DNA of 64,000 nt from Pseudarthrobacter sulfonivorans (GCF_024391045.1 NZ_JANFCZ010000017.1:1-64000); one strand, 5' to 3'. Counted from the stretch's first letter, positions 47,931-56,530 are shown. Notes: generated by a model from the letters alone, not told the origin. Numbers and translations: made by a program.

Positions 47931-49298
47931 ATGTCCGTCAACGGACAGTCCGCCACCGGACCCCAGGAATCCACCAGCCCCGCGGCTCCGCGCCCAACGC
48001 CCTCGGTCCGGCGCGCAGTGATTGTTGGCGGCAACAGGATTCCGTTCGCCCGGTCCGGCGGGGCCTACACCAAGTCGTCCAACCAGGACATGCTGACTGC
48101 GGCACTGGACGGCCTGATCGCCAGGTTCGGCCTCCAGGAGGAACGGATCGGTGAGGTGGCCGCCGGCGCAGTCCTGAAGCACTCCCGCGATTTCAACCTC
48201 ACCCGGGAGGCGGTTCTCGGTTCGGCCTTGTCCGCGGAGACCCCTGCGTACGATCTCCAGCAGGCATGCGCCACAGGCCTGGAAACAGTGCTGGGCCTGG
48301 CAAACAAGATCAAGTTGGGCCAGATCGAATCTGCGATCGCCGGCGGTGTTGACTCGGCCTCGGATGCTCCCATTGCCGTGAGCGAAGGCCTGCGCGGAGT
48401 GCTGCTGGACCTCAGCAGGGCCAAGACCCTGCCACAGCGGCTGCAGGTACTCAGCCGTCTCCGCCCCAAGGACCTGGCCCCGGACGCACCCAGCACCGGC
48501 GAGCCCCGCACTGGTCTGTCCATGGGTGAACACCAGGCCCTCACCACCGCTCAGTGGAACATTTCGCGTGAAGCACAGGACGAACTCGCCTTCAACAGCC
48601 ACCGCAACCTGGCTGCAGCCTATGACGCCGGGTTCTTCGACGACCTTCTGACCCCCTACCGGGGGTTGGCCAAGGACTCGAACCTGAGGCCGGACACCAC
48701 GCTGGAGAAACTGGCTGCACTCAAGCCGGTTTTTGGAAAGGGACTTGGCGCCGAAGCAACCATGACCGCCGGAAACTCCACCCCACTGACGGACGGGGCG
48801 TCCACGGTGCTGCTGGCATCGGAGGAGTGGGCCCGGGCTCATGACCTGCCCATGCTCGCAACGGTGGTGGACGGGGAAACCGCAGCGGTGGATTTCGTCC
48901 ACGGCAAAGACGGCCTGCTGATGGCACCGGCGTTCGCTGTCCCTCGGCTGCTGGCCCGCAACGGACTGACCCTGGAGGACTTTGACTTCTTTGAGATCCA
49001 CGAAGCCTTCGCCGGGACTGTCCTGAGCACGTTGGCAGCGTGGGAAGACGAGGAATTCGGCCGCACACGACTGGGTCTGGACGGGGCCTTCGGCAGCATC
49101 GACCGTGCCAAGCTGAACGTCAATGGCTCCTCCCTCGCGGCTGGCCACCCCTTTGCCGCCACCGGCGGGCGCATCGTCGCGTCCCTCGCCAAGATGCTGC
49201 AGGCCCAAGGCAGCAAGAACGGCAGGCCCGCGCGGGGGCTCATTTCCATCTGCGCCGCCGGCGGTCAGGGCGTCGTCGCAATTCTCGAAGCAGCGTAG
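47931..49298 (+). CDS. fadI: acetyl-CoA C-acyltransferase (FadA2/FadI-like thiolase)
   Basis: Thiolytic last step of beta-oxidation, 455 residues. All catalytic residues are present: Cys113 in QQACATG, EIHEAFA, His in GHPFAATG and the second Cys in SICAAGGQG. The N-terminal ~25 residues are Ser/Pro/Thr-rich. ATG 47931 follows AGAGGAG. First gene of the plus-strand operon under the shared operator; fabG4-like and maoC-like genes follow. Confidence 0.92.
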   Translation: MSVNGQSATGPQESTSPAAPRPTPSVRRAVIVGGNRIPFARSGGAYTKSSNQDMLTAALDGLIARFGLQEERIGEVAAGAVLKHSRDFNLTREAVLGSALSAETPAYDLQQACATGLETVLGLANKIKLGQIESAIAGGVDSASDAPIAVSEGLRGVLLDLSRAKTLPQRLQVLSRLRPKDLAPDAPSTGEPRTGLSMGEHQALTTAQWNISREAQDELAFNSHRNLAAAYDAGFFDDLLTPYRGLAKDSNLRPDTTLEKLAALKPVFGKGLGAEATMTAGNSTPLTDGASTVLLASEEWARAHDLPMLATVVDGETAAVDFVHGKDGLLMAPAFAVPRLLARNGLTLEDFDFFEIHEAFAGTVLSTLAAWEDEEFGRTRLGLDGAFGSIDRAKLNVNGSSLAAGHPFAATGGRIVASLAKMLQAQGSKNGRPARGLISICAAGGQGVVAILEAA

Positions 49299-49307
49299 GA
49301 GCACCGA

Positions 49308-50648
49308 ATGACCGACACCTACACCCGCCTGGTCAGCCAGGGATTGGGCAAAGATCTCGCCAAACGGCTCGGCCTGCCGCAACCCGCGGCGCTGCGGCGC
49401 TACACGCCGGGCCAGGCACTGGTCAGCGGGCCCGTCCTGGTTCAGGGGACCACACCCGGGGCCGACGAACTGGCGGCCACCCTCCTGTCCTGGAATCTGG
49501 ACGTACGCCGCCACGCGGTGCCCCGCGAAAAGCTTGGTGCCATCATTCTTGTCCTGGACGGCCTGACTACGCCCGACGACCTTGCCAGGCCGGTGCTTTC
49601 GGCTGCGGCCTCGCTCCGTGACCTTGGCCCGAGCGCCCGGTTCGTCACGGTTTCCCGGCCTGCGGACACGGCAGGACATCCGGCCGAGGCAGCGGCACGG
49701 CAGGGTGTCGACGGGTTCGTGCGGTCCCTGGCCAAAGAGCTCCGGGCGGGCGCAACGGCGAACGGCATCCTCTTGGCCGAGGACGTGCAGACCACGAGTC
49801 CGAGCACCCTCGGGGCGCTTCGATTCTTCCTGTCCGGCCGTTCGGCCTTCGTTGATGGCCAGTTCCTGACCGTCAGCAGCGCCAACGGAACGCTCCCGGC
49901 GGATTCCGACCGGCCCCTCGCCGGCAAGGTGGCTGTGGTGACCGGTGCGGCCCGCGGCATCGGCGCAGCCATCGCGCGCACGCTTCACCGCGACGGAGCC
50001 ACCCTGGTGCTTGTCGACATCCCGGCGGCCGGTGATCATCTGGCCGCAGTCGCCAACGATGTCCACGGCACGGCTCTGCAGTTGGACATCAGCCGCGTGG
50101 ATGCGGGCCAGCGCATCCTGGAGCACGCCCTGCAGCGGCACGGGCACCTGGACATTGTGGTCCACAATGCCGGCATCACCCGGGACAAGCTCCTCGCAAA
50201 CATGGACGCGGCGCGCTGGAACGCAGTGCTCAACATCAACATCGCCGCCCAGCTCAGGATCAACGAAGCACTGCTGGCCTCGGACCGCTTCAGCGGCACG
50301 CCGCGCATCGTCTCGGTTGCCTCCACCAGTGGAATCGCCGGCAACCGCGGCCAGACCAACTACGCCGCATCCAAGAGCGGCGTCATGGGGATGGTGCGGG
50401 CAACCGCGCCCCTGCTCGCGGCACGGGGAGGCACCATCAATGCCGTGGCTCCCGGTTTTATCGAAACCGAAATGACGGCGCGGATTCCCTTCGCCGTCAG
50501 GGAGGTCGGCAGGCGTCTGAACGCCCTGCAGCAAGGTGGACTGCCAGTGGATGTGGCGGAAGCCATCGCCTTCCTGGCCAGCGACGCCGCCGGCGGCATC
50601 AACGGGGACATCCTGCGCGTGTGCGGGCAGAACCTGGTGGGCGCATGA
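49308..50648 (+). CDS. fabG4: high-molecular-weight 3-oxoacyl reductase (FabG4-like)
   Basis: 446 residues: an N-terminal degenerate Rossmann/flavodoxin-like domain (~1-200) fused to a complete SDR domain. The SDR part has TGAARGIG near 213, NAG near 288 and NYAASKSG near 348. Mycobacterial FabG4 (Rv0242c) has the same architecture and prefers NADH and CoA thioesters. ATG 49308 has GGAG upstream; the stop overlaps the maoC start (ATGA). It likely oxidises 3-hydroxyacyl-CoA here. Confidence 0.9.
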   Translation: MTDTYTRLVSQGLGKDLAKRLGLPQPAALRRYTPGQALVSGPVLVQGTTPGADELAATLLSWNLDVRRHAVPREKLGAIILVLDGLTTPDDLARPVLSAAASLRDLGPSARFVTVSRPADTAGHPAEAAARQGVDGFVRSLAKELRAGATANGILLAEDVQTTSPSTLGALRFFLSGRSAFVDGQFLTVSSANGTLPADSDRPLAGKVAVVTGAARGIGAAIARTLHRDGATLVLVDIPAAGDHLAAVANDVHGTALQLDISRVDAGQRILEHALQRHGHLDIVVHNAGITRDKLLANMDAARWNAVLNINIAAQLRINEALLASDRFSGTPRIVSVASTSGIAGNRGQTNYAASKSGVMGMVRATAPLLAARGGTINAVAPGFIETEMTARIPFAVREVGRRLNALQQGGLPVDVAEAIAFLASDAAGGINGDILRVCGQNLVGA

Positions 50649-51556
50649 GCGCCGCGCAACCAGTCATCCTGGGGGAGATGCCCTCGCTGTCCAAGCTATA
50701 TGTCAATGCCGCCGCCCAGGCGGCGCGCCGACGCGTGTTGGGCACCCACGGCGGCTCAACCCTCCCTGACACCGCACACGTCGTGCGCGGTGTGAGGGCC
50801 GACGTCGAAAATCTCACCGCTTACCAGCACCTCATCGGATTGTCGGCCAGGGACATCCTGCCCGCGGGCTTTCTCCATGCCCTGGCTTTCCCGCTCGCCA
50901 TGAGCGTGATGAACCGGGACGATTTTCCCCTGCCCCTCCTGGGCATGATCCATCTGAGCAACTATGTCGAACAGCATGCGCCGGTGATCTTCACAGATCT
51001 CCTCGACATCGAGGCGCGGGTTGAGAACCTCCGGGGGCACCGGGCCGGTACCCAGCTGGACGTCGTCGCCGAGATCAGGGGAGCGGACACGCAGGACATC
51101 CGCTGGACCGGGCGGTCCACCTATCTTTCCAAAGGTGTGTTCCTGCCCGGTATCGACGTCCCGTCACCCCGCAACGGGACACCCGATTTCACACCCCCGG
51201 ACCCGACGGCGGTGTGGCACCTCGGAGTCGACACCGGACGCGCCTATGCCGCCGTTTCCGGTGACTTCAACCCGATCCACCTGAGCGTCCTCTCAGCCAA
51301 GGCGCTCGGCATGCGGCGCTCCATCGCCCACGGGATGTACCTTGCTTCCAGGGCACTCGCAGACGTCGGGCCGGTGAAGGGCGAAACCTTCGCGTGGTCA
51401 GTTTCATTCGATGCGCCCGTCTTCCTGCCGGGCAGGGTTGCGCTGGACATCACGACCGGGGAGGCACCAGGCGGAGGCTGGCAGCAGTCCGACTATGTGG
51501 CATGGAATCCCCGATCCGGCCGCAAACACTTCAGCGGCTTCGTGGCGCCGCTCTAG
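50645..51556 (+). CDS. MaoC-like enoyl-CoA hydratase (HtdX-like)
   Basis: 303-residue double hot-dog protein. The C-terminal hydratase-2 motif is SGDFNPIHLS near residue 208 with HGMYLASRA after it; the N-terminal hot-dog lacks the motif. Its counterpart in M. tuberculosis is Rv0241c, next to fabG4. Overlaps fabG4 by 4 nt. Its TAG stop shares the CTAG tetramer with the stop of the converging FUSC gene. Confidence 0.88.
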   Translation: MSAAQPVILGEMPSLSKLYVNAAAQAARRRVLGTHGGSTLPDTAHVVRGVRADVENLTAYQHLIGLSARDILPAGFLHALAFPLAMSVMNRDDFPLPLLGMIHLSNYVEQHAPVIFTDLLDIEARVENLRGHRAGTQLDVVAEIRGADTQDIRWTGRSTYLSKGVFLPGIDVPSPRNGTPDFTPPDPTAVWHLGVDTGRAYAAVSGDFNPIHLSVLSAKALGMRRSIAHGMYLASRALADVGPVKGETFAWSVSFDAPVFLPGRVALDITTGEAPGGGWQQSDYVAWNPRSGRKHFSGFVAPL

Positions 51557-52668
51557 GAGGCCGGCCGCACGGCCCGGAGAATCCGGTGCAGACTGAGGAG
51601 GATGGATTCGGAGGCGGCGACGGCACCGTGGCTCCCGCTCCCCTCGGAGCCGGCCATACAGGCGTCCACCGCCGACTTCGCGGCAGCGAAGAGTCGACGT
51701 TGCTCCGATTCATCGTCAGTTTCGAAGGAGGCCATCAGTTGCCCGGCGCTGTCCAGCGCGGCAGCAAGCGGTGCACTGTCCTGGAACGGCACCTCATAGG
51801 GAACGTCGTCCGCCCAGATCACGTCTGAGAGGACCTCGGTCATGTCCTGGATGTGGAAGGTCACCCGCTCGAGGTTGTGCAGGTTGCGGTAATCAAGTTC
51901 GAGGTCGCGCGGGTGAAACCGTCGCCGCGGATTGGCCCGCCGGCTTTCGTCAGCTTCCTGGACAAGATGGCGGACTGTGCGGGCCGCTTCCGCGAGTTCC
52001 TGGGAGCGGCGGGACCAGTCTTCATGCTCGGGCGGCCACTGTTCCGTCAGGGCCGCCGCCATGTCGGTCAACTGCCGCCCCAAGGCCAGCCGCAGTTGGC
52101 CCAGACTGTTGGCGGCGGCCGCGAAGTGCAGGGGCGGAAAGACCAGGAAATTTACGGCAATGCCAACGCCCACTCCGGCGCCCATCTGAATCAGGTAGCC
52201 AAGCGAAAAGTCGTCCCGGTTGCTGCCGCCCACCAGCAGGACCAGCAGCGCCGCCGTCGGGATCCAATCGCTGCCCGAGCCAATCCGGGGGAGGCCGCCG
52301 AGTATGACGCCGATGCCCATAAAAACCGCCACGGCCAGCGGCGACGGATCACTGATGCTGACCAGGACGAAGGCCAGCCCGATCCCGATGGCGAGCCCCA
52401 CCAGCGTCTGCAGCCCCTGACGGACTGATCCGGCCACGTTGTGGTACATCGCCACCAGGGCACCCAGGGGGGCGTAATACGGATATTCCGCGGCGGACCC
52501 GGGCATCAGCGGCGCGATGGCGAACGCCACACCTGCCGCCAGCGCCGACTTTGCCGCCAGTTGCAGGCGCTGAAGAGTGAAGATGCTGGAAATACCCGCG
52601 ATGGCGTTTCGCAGGATCCGGGTTTCCTTCGACGGCGGCCGGCCCGGCCCTGTGCTTTTATCACCCAT
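51553..52668 (-). CDS. FUSC/aromatic acid exporter-like membrane protein
   Basis: 371 residues. Six hydrophobic segments occur in the first ~180 residues (FAIAPLMPG, GLAFVLVSI, VGVGIAVNFLVFPP), then a long cytoplasmic helical domain. This is half of the usual FUSC two-repeat layout. ATG 52668 with TAACGT 7 nt upstream. Members are proposed to export aromatic acids; no substrate evidence here. Confidence 0.82.
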   Translation of the reverse strand: MGDKSTGPGRPPSKETRILRNAIAGISSIFTLQRLQLAAKSALAAGVAFAIAPLMPGSAAEYPYYAPLGALVAMYHNVAGSVRQGLQTLVGLAIGIGLAFVLVSISDPSPLAVAVFMGIGVILGGLPRIGSGSDWIPTAALLVLLVGGSNRDDFSLGYLIQMGAGVGVGIAVNFLVFPPLHFAAAANSLGQLRLALGRQLTDMAAALTEQWPPEHEDWSRRSQELAEAARTVRHLVQEADESRRANPRRRFHPRDLELDYRNLHNLERVTFHIQDMTEVLSDVIWADDVPYEVPFQDSAPLAAALDSAGQLMASFETDDESEQRRLFAAAKSAVDACMAGSEGSGSHGAVAASESILLSLHRILRAVRPAS

Positions 52669-52675
52669 TCCGCCC

Positions 52676-52681
52676 ACGTTA
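52676..52681 (-). promoter_or_regulatory. -10 box for the FUSC gene
   Basis: TAACGT on the minus strand, 7 nt before ATG 52668. Confidence 0.45.
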
Positions 52682-52740
52682 GGTGCCCGTGCACGCCAGG
52701 ACAAGGCACCGACTGCTTGCGCGCTGTGGGCCCTCCGCCG

Positions 52741-53880
52741 TCAGCGGCCCGTTTCCTGGCCGGCAGAGGCACCGTGGCCCCGGGCCACCTCCTCACCGGG
52801 CCGCACCGGCCCCGGGGGAGTACCGTCGCCGAAGGGCCGGCCACCCAGTGCCTCCCTGCCGTGTGGCTCGAGCCAACCAGAGAGGTCCGGACCCTGGGGC
52901 ACGATTCCGGTGGGGTTGATGTCCTCATGAACGATGTAATAATGCTGCTTGATCTGGACAAAGTCGATCGTGTCGCCGAAGCCCGGGGTCTGGAAGAGGT
53001 CCCGTGCGTAACCCCACAGCGCAGGGAGCTCGGCGAGTTTCTGCCGGTTGCATTTGAAGTGGCCGTGATAAACGGCGTCGAAGCGGACAAGGGTGGTGAA
53101 GAGCCTGACGTCGGCTTCGGTGATGGTGTCACCCACCAGGAACCGCTGGCCTGTGAGCCGTTCCTCGAGCCAGTCCAGGGCTGTCCAGAGCCGCGTATAG
53201 GCTGCGTCATAGGCCTCCTGGGAGCCTGCGAAGCCGCAACGGTAGACGCCGTTGTTCACCTCGGTGAAGACGCGCTTGTTGACGGCATCAATTTCCTGCC
53301 GGAGGTTTTGCGGATAGAGGTCCGGTGCTCCGGGGCGGTGGAACTGCGTCCACTCGGTGGCAAAGTCCAGCGTGATTTGGGGAAAGTTGTTGGTCACCAC
53401 TTTACCGCTGGCTATCTCCACGATGGCCGGCACGGTGATGCCCCGGGGATAGTCGGGGAACCGCCGGAAGTAGGCACTCTGCAGCCGTTCAATGCCCAGG
53501 ACGGGGTCCACGCCGCCGGGATCCAGATCAAAGGTCCAGGAGCGTGCATCGTGGGTCGGCCCGGGTTGGCCCAAAGAGATTGCTTCCTCAAGACCCAACA
53601 GCCGCCGGACGATCACGGTTCGGTTCGCCCACGGGCACGCCCGGGCGGCGATGAGCCTGTAGCGGCCGGCTTCCACAGGCCAGCCCGGCTCGCCGTTCTC
53701 ACCCTGGCGGCCGTCCCTGGTGATCCGGTCCTCGATGTAATTGGTGTCGCGGTTGAACTCGGCGCCACCGGTGACGTAAGCGCCTTTGGTGCTGTGGGCT
53801 CCAAATTCTTCAGTGCTGCGATCCGGGCTGTCTGCGGTGAGGGTGCGGGTGGGGTGGGTGCCTGCTGGGTCCTGGCTCAT
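52741..53880 (-). CDS. Xi-class glutathione S-transferase-like (hydroquinone reductase family)
   Basis: 379 residues. The thioredoxin-like domain has the redox motif ACPWANRT near residue 82, then the all-alpha domain with LVGDTITEADVRLFTTLVRFD near 254. Family members reduce glutathionyl-hydroquinones. Actinobacteria with mycothiol synthesis, as this window shows by mshC, usually lack glutathione, so the thiol partner may be mycothiol. The last ~30 residues are Gly/Pro-rich. ATG 53880 with TAGGCT 7 nt upstream. Confidence 0.87.
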   Translation of the reverse strand: MSQDPAGTHPTRTLTADSPDRSTEEFGAHSTKGAYVTGGAEFNRDTNYIEDRITRDGRQGENGEPGWPVEAGRYRLIAARACPWANRTVIVRRLLGLEEAISLGQPGPTHDARSWTFDLDPGGVDPVLGIERLQSAYFRRFPDYPRGITVPAIVEIASGKVVTNNFPQITLDFATEWTQFHRPGAPDLYPQNLRQEIDAVNKRVFTEVNNGVYRCGFAGSQEAYDAAYTRLWTALDWLEERLTGQRFLVGDTITEADVRLFTTLVRFDAVYHGHFKCNRQKLAELPALWGYARDLFQTPGFGDTIDFVQIKQHYYIVHEDINPTGIVPQGPDLSGWLEPHGREALGGRPFGDGTPPGPVRPGEEVARGHGASAGQETGR

Positions 53881-53887
53881 GGGGACA

Positions 53888-53893
53888 AGCCTA
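53888..53893 (-). promoter_or_regulatory. -10 box for the Xi-class GST gene
   Basis: TAGGCT on the minus strand, 7 nt before ATG 53880; it coincides with the last codons of the upstream M50 gene. Confidence 0.45.
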
Positions 53894-54628
53894 GGCTCCG
53901 GCGGCCAGAATTGAAGATATGGGCTGCCACGCCACCACCCAGCACCCGGCAACTACCGCGAGGAACAGCGCGATCCAAATGCCGGACGGGACGGAGGTGG
54001 CGCGGTAGAGAATATAGGCGTCCGAACTGGCAAGCCTGTCCCCCCGCCGCAGATGGACGTTGGTCAGTTTGACGAGGTCCCGCACTGCAGCGACCAGGAG
54101 CGCCACACCCAGGCAAATGGCTACGTGGCCGGTGAACGCGCTTGGTACAAAGATGACCAGTGCCGCGCCGCTTACGATCGCCGCCACGGTAATGGCTACA
54201 CCGGCGAAGTTCCGGATGAACAGCAGGGAGGCCACGAGTATGAGCGTTCCGGTGGACAGGGCGGCCGGGCCCCAACCCGCGAACCCGGACGTGAGGAGGG
54301 CGGCGCCGGTCAGGGCAGGCACGGGGTATCCCCAGAATCCTGACCAGACGGTTGCAAGCCGCCGGCGGCTGTAACTTGTGGTGGTGCCCGAGTGGTCCAG
54401 TTGAAGCCTGATGCCGCCGAGCCGTTGACCGCTCATCACGGCGGCGAACGCGTGCCCCAATTCATGGGTGGCGGTGGCAAGGAGCCCGAAGTACTTCCAG
54501 CTCGCCCTCGGGATGGACAATGCCGTTGCCGCGGCAAAAACCACGGCCAGTTCGATCATGGTGACTTTGGGGACGGCAGACCTGCTGAAGACCTCTGTGA
54601 TGCGTAGCCACAGTTCCGCGGAACTCAA
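53891..54628 (-). CDS. M50-like membrane metallopeptidase
   Basis: 245 residues with six or seven hydrophobic segments. The zinc motif H55-E-L-G-H59 is in the second segment, and the remainder resembles the M50B-like group. TTG 54628 is inferred from the AGGAAAGG just upstream; no ATG/GTG gives a better start. Substrate unknown. Ends 11 nt before the GST start. Confidence 0.78.
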   Translation of the reverse strand: MSSAELWLRITEVFSRSAVPKVTMIELAVVFAAATALSIPRASWKYFGLLATATHELGHAFAAVMSGQRLGGIRLQLDHSGTTTSYSRRRLATVWSGFWGYPVPALTGAALLTSGFAGWGPAALSTGTLILVASLLFIRNFAGVAITVAAIVSGAALVIFVPSAFTGHVAICLGVALLVAAVRDLVKLTNVHLRRGDRLASSDAYILYRATSVPSGIWIALFLAVVAGCWVVAWQPISSILAAGA

Positions 54629-54745
54629 ATGCCTTTCCTGCCGGACTTGAGGTAGTAATTGTCAGCCATAGGCCTCTACGGTACTAGAGGGATGGTTCAC
54701 CGCTGTCCTGTTGCCCTTGGGGCGCTGAATGAATCGAGGAACAGA

Positions 54746-55210
54746 GTGACCAGCCTTAAAGAACGCCTGCATGCCGACGTTGTGACACACATGAAGGAGC
54801 GGAACAAGACTGCCCTGACAACCGTCCGCAACGTCCTGGGCGAAATCGAAACGCGGGAAAAGTCGGGAAAGACACCGATTGAGCTGGACGACGCGCAGGT
54901 GACCTCGTTGCTGCAGAAAGAAGCTGCCAAGCGGCGCGAGACGGCAAAGATCTATGCCGACGCCGGCGAAGCGGAGCGGTCGGCTGCCGAGATCGCAGAA
55001 GCCGAAGTCATTGAGGCCTACCTGCCCCGTGCACTGACGGCCGCCGAAGTGGAGTCGATCGTGGATGAGGTCATTGCCGGGCTGCGGTCCGAGGGCGTGG
55101 AACCGGGCCCGCGTCAGTTGGGTGCTGTTATGAAGCCCGTGACGTCGAGGATTGCGGGCCGCTTCGACGGCAAGGCAGTCAGCGAGATCGTCCGCGGCCG
55201 ATTGACCTGA
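54746..55210 (+). CDS. YqeY/GatB-like domain protein
   Basis: 154-residue YqeY protein, related to the tRNA-binding tail of GatB. Motifs LKERLHADVVTHMKER, LLQKEAAKRRETAKIYADAG and YLPRALTAAEVE are typical. GTG 54746 with CGAGGA upstream; codons before it to 54659 are unconvincing. Exact function unsettled for the family. Confidence 0.9.
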   Translation: MTSLKERLHADVVTHMKERNKTALTTVRNVLGEIETREKSGKTPIELDDAQVTSLLQKEAAKRRETAKIYADAGEAERSAAEIAEAEVIEAYLPRALTAAEVESIVDEVIAGLRSEGVEPGPRQLGAVMKPVTSRIAGRFDGKAVSEIVRGRLT

Positions 55211-55231
55211 GCGCCCGCTCCGCGGACAGGA

Positions 55232-55262
55232 AAGGCACGCCTACCGTGAGTGGGCGTGCCTT
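55232..55262. terminator. hairpin between yqeY-like and DUF4193 genes
   Basis: Ten-bp stem AAGGCACGCC/GGCGTGCCTT (55232-55241, 55253-55262), extendable by three pairs, between converging genes. Confidence 0.7.
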
Positions 55263-55314
55263 GTGCTGCTGGCTGCAAGTAGAGCCAAACGTATGGTGCT
55301 GAGGAACTAGGAGA

Positions 55315-55617
55315 TTAGCCTTCGCAGTCGATGCAGTAGCTGTGGCCGTCCTTCTGCCGTGCGATCTGCGAACGGTGCCGCACAAGGAAGCAGGAGTAGC
55401 AGGTGAATTCGTCCTCGGCCTGCGGGATAACCTGCACCACCAGTTCCTCGGCAACGAATTCGCCTCCCGGGACACCGGCACCGTCCAGTCCGTCTGCCTC
55501 ATCGAGCTCGAGCACAACGCTGCGCGCGTCCGGTGCGTTGGCGGACTGGAGTGCCTCGAGTGAGTTGTCCTGCGACTCCTTGACATCGGAGCGAAGTTCA
55601 TCGTAATCGGTTGCCAC
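55315..55617 (-). CDS. DUF4193 zinc-ribbon protein
   Basis: 100-residue actinobacterial DUF4193 protein. The acidic N-terminal two-thirds precede a C-terminal zinc ribbon CYSC (near 73) and CIDC (near 96). Starts MATDYDELR at GTG 55617. Function unknown. Has a long upstream region with palindromes. Confidence 0.88.
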   Translation of the reverse strand: MATDYDELRSDVKESQDNSLEALQSANAPDARSVVLELDEADGLDGAGVPGGEFVAEELVVQVIPQAEDEFTCYSCFLVRHRSQIARQKDGHSYCIDCEG

Positions 55618-55967
55618 TTAGGTGTATCTCTTTTCTTTGGTTCGTCTGTCGCGTATGCAACGTACAGCATCCGCCTACTATTCCCCAATAGGCTGGCGGA
55701 AAAATTTGTCCGTGGCGCCCAAGATTCCCGGGATCCGACGGCCCAAAGTTTTACCATTTGTACACGGCGGGGACTCGAAGCCCGTCTCGGCCTGTTCTCC
55801 AGGCCTGTAACACCTGGAAAATTCAGGCCTGCTTAACCGGATGTTCCACTGGAGAACCACAAGAGTACGCCAATTCAGCCCTGCTACCCACCCGAATGCC
55901 GGTTCCGCCCTGACAACCGCTGGTGGCGTTCGTCACCCGGCCCTTTGCTCAGCACCGCACTGCGGAT
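55618..55967. other. gene-poor region upstream of DUF4193
   Basis: About 350 bp with no codon-biased frame. It holds a 14-bp palindrome CTATT-CCCC-AATAG (55678-55691), which may be promoter-related for DUF4193, and the structured element at 55768-55857. Its base composition is visibly more A/T-rich than the flanks. Confidence 0.55.
55768..55857. ncRNA. candidate structured RNA element (unassigned)
   Basis: A perfect 9-bp inverted repeat GTTCTCCAG (55794-55802)/CTGGAGAAC (55849-55857) encloses two copies of the self-complementary CAGGCCTG (55800-55807, 55824-55831). The hairpin GGCCTG-TTCTC-CAGGCC (55789-55805) is mutually exclusive with the outer stem. CGGG-N9-CCCG (55768-55784) lies beside it. 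On the minus strand part of it resembles a tRNA T-loop, but no cloverleaf forms. Type and strand are guesses. Confidence 0.3.
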
Positions 55968-56204
55968 TTATTCCGGCTTTTCCTTGAACAAGGCAATGAT
56001 CCAGTCGGGGGTTACGTCGCCAGTTAGCTTGTCCAGGGTAATCCGTGCCTTCGCGGCAGCGATCTGGACTTTTCTGTCCTGGGGGCTGACCGATGCCGGG
56101 CGGCGGGAAGGTGCTATCGAGTCCGCACTTGATTGAACGTTCCTGCGGTGAGTTACCGGGTGTGCCATGGCCGTCGTCGACCTCCTACCTGCTTGTGCCG
56201 TCAT
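55968..56204 (-). CDS. small hypothetical protein
   Basis: 78 residues, family not recognised. The C-terminal half (QDRKVQIAAAKARITLDK, DVTPDWIIALF) has good codon bias and looks folded; the N-terminal ~35 residues are Ser/Arg-rich. ATG 56204 has GAAGGG with 5-nt spacing and overlaps the stop of an upstream small frame (ATGA); ATG 56168 is an alternative. The overlap argues that it is really translated. Confidence 0.5.
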   Translation of the reverse strand: MTAQAGRRSTTAMAHPVTHRRNVQSSADSIAPSRRPASVSPQDRKVQIAAAKARITLDKLTGDVTPDWIIALFKEKPE

Positions 56205-56353
56205 TGTCGCCCTTCATTGTCGTGCCAAGTTTCCGGGTCGTCCGCCCTCACCAGCCGTACCGCGACTTCGTCAGAGACGGCACCAGCGTCGGCAGCTTCA
56301 GTCATACGGGCCCTGAAGCCATCGAGCGGGGTGGGGAAGGGTGTCGGCGGCAT
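56201..56353 (-). CDS. small frame coupled to the 78-residue protein, possibly 5'-truncated
   Basis: 50 residues from ATG 56353, or 34 from ATG 56305, which has AGGG 5 nt upstream. Contains MTEAADAGAVSDEVAV and ends ETWHDNEGRQ. Its TGA overlaps the next ATG. Coding-like Ala/Glu/Gln-rich codons continue in frame upstream to about 56480 without an ATG, GTG or TTG. The 5' end may therefore have been lost where the tRNA-Leu and its terminator now stand. Function unknown. Confidence 0.4.
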   Translation of the reverse strand: MPPTPFPTPLDGFRARMTEAADAGAVSDEVAVRLVRADDPETWHDNEGRQ

Positions 56354-56496
56354 GGGTTCAGCCTGGGCCGCGGCCAGGACAGGGCCGGGTGTTGACGAGG
56401 GTGTGCCCTGCTGCCGTTGGGCACGGGCGCTTTCCGCCGCAACTTTCCCCGGTTCCAGGGCTGCAGCTGCTTCAGTGGCCGTGAACGGGAACAGAA

Positions 56497-56530
56497 AAGG
56501 CCCCTGGAATCCGTGGATTCCAGGGGCCTT
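56497..56530 (-). terminator. terminator of tRNA-Leu
   Basis: Sixteen-bp perfect stem (56497-56512, 56515-56530), followed on the minus strand by TTTTCTGTT, 9 nt beyond the tRNA 3' end. Confidence 0.88.

Noticed and set aside
47916..50534. 872-codon open frame on the minus strand opposite the thiolase and FabG4-like genes
   Set aside because: Antisense shadow of strongly G/C-biased genes; composition is Gly/Arg/Val-rich with no recognisable domain, and the plus-strand genes are clear.
55745..55870. possible tRNA on the minus strand (TTCGAGTCCC-like T-loop, GTTACAG anticodon-like loop)
   Set aside because: The G53-C61 pair is lost, and neither a D-arm nor a 7-bp acceptor stem can be formed; listed only as an unassigned structured element.
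56093..56395. 100-codon plus-strand frame in the tRNA-Leu flank
   Set aside because: No initiation signal or codon bias; overlaps better-supported small frames on the other strand.
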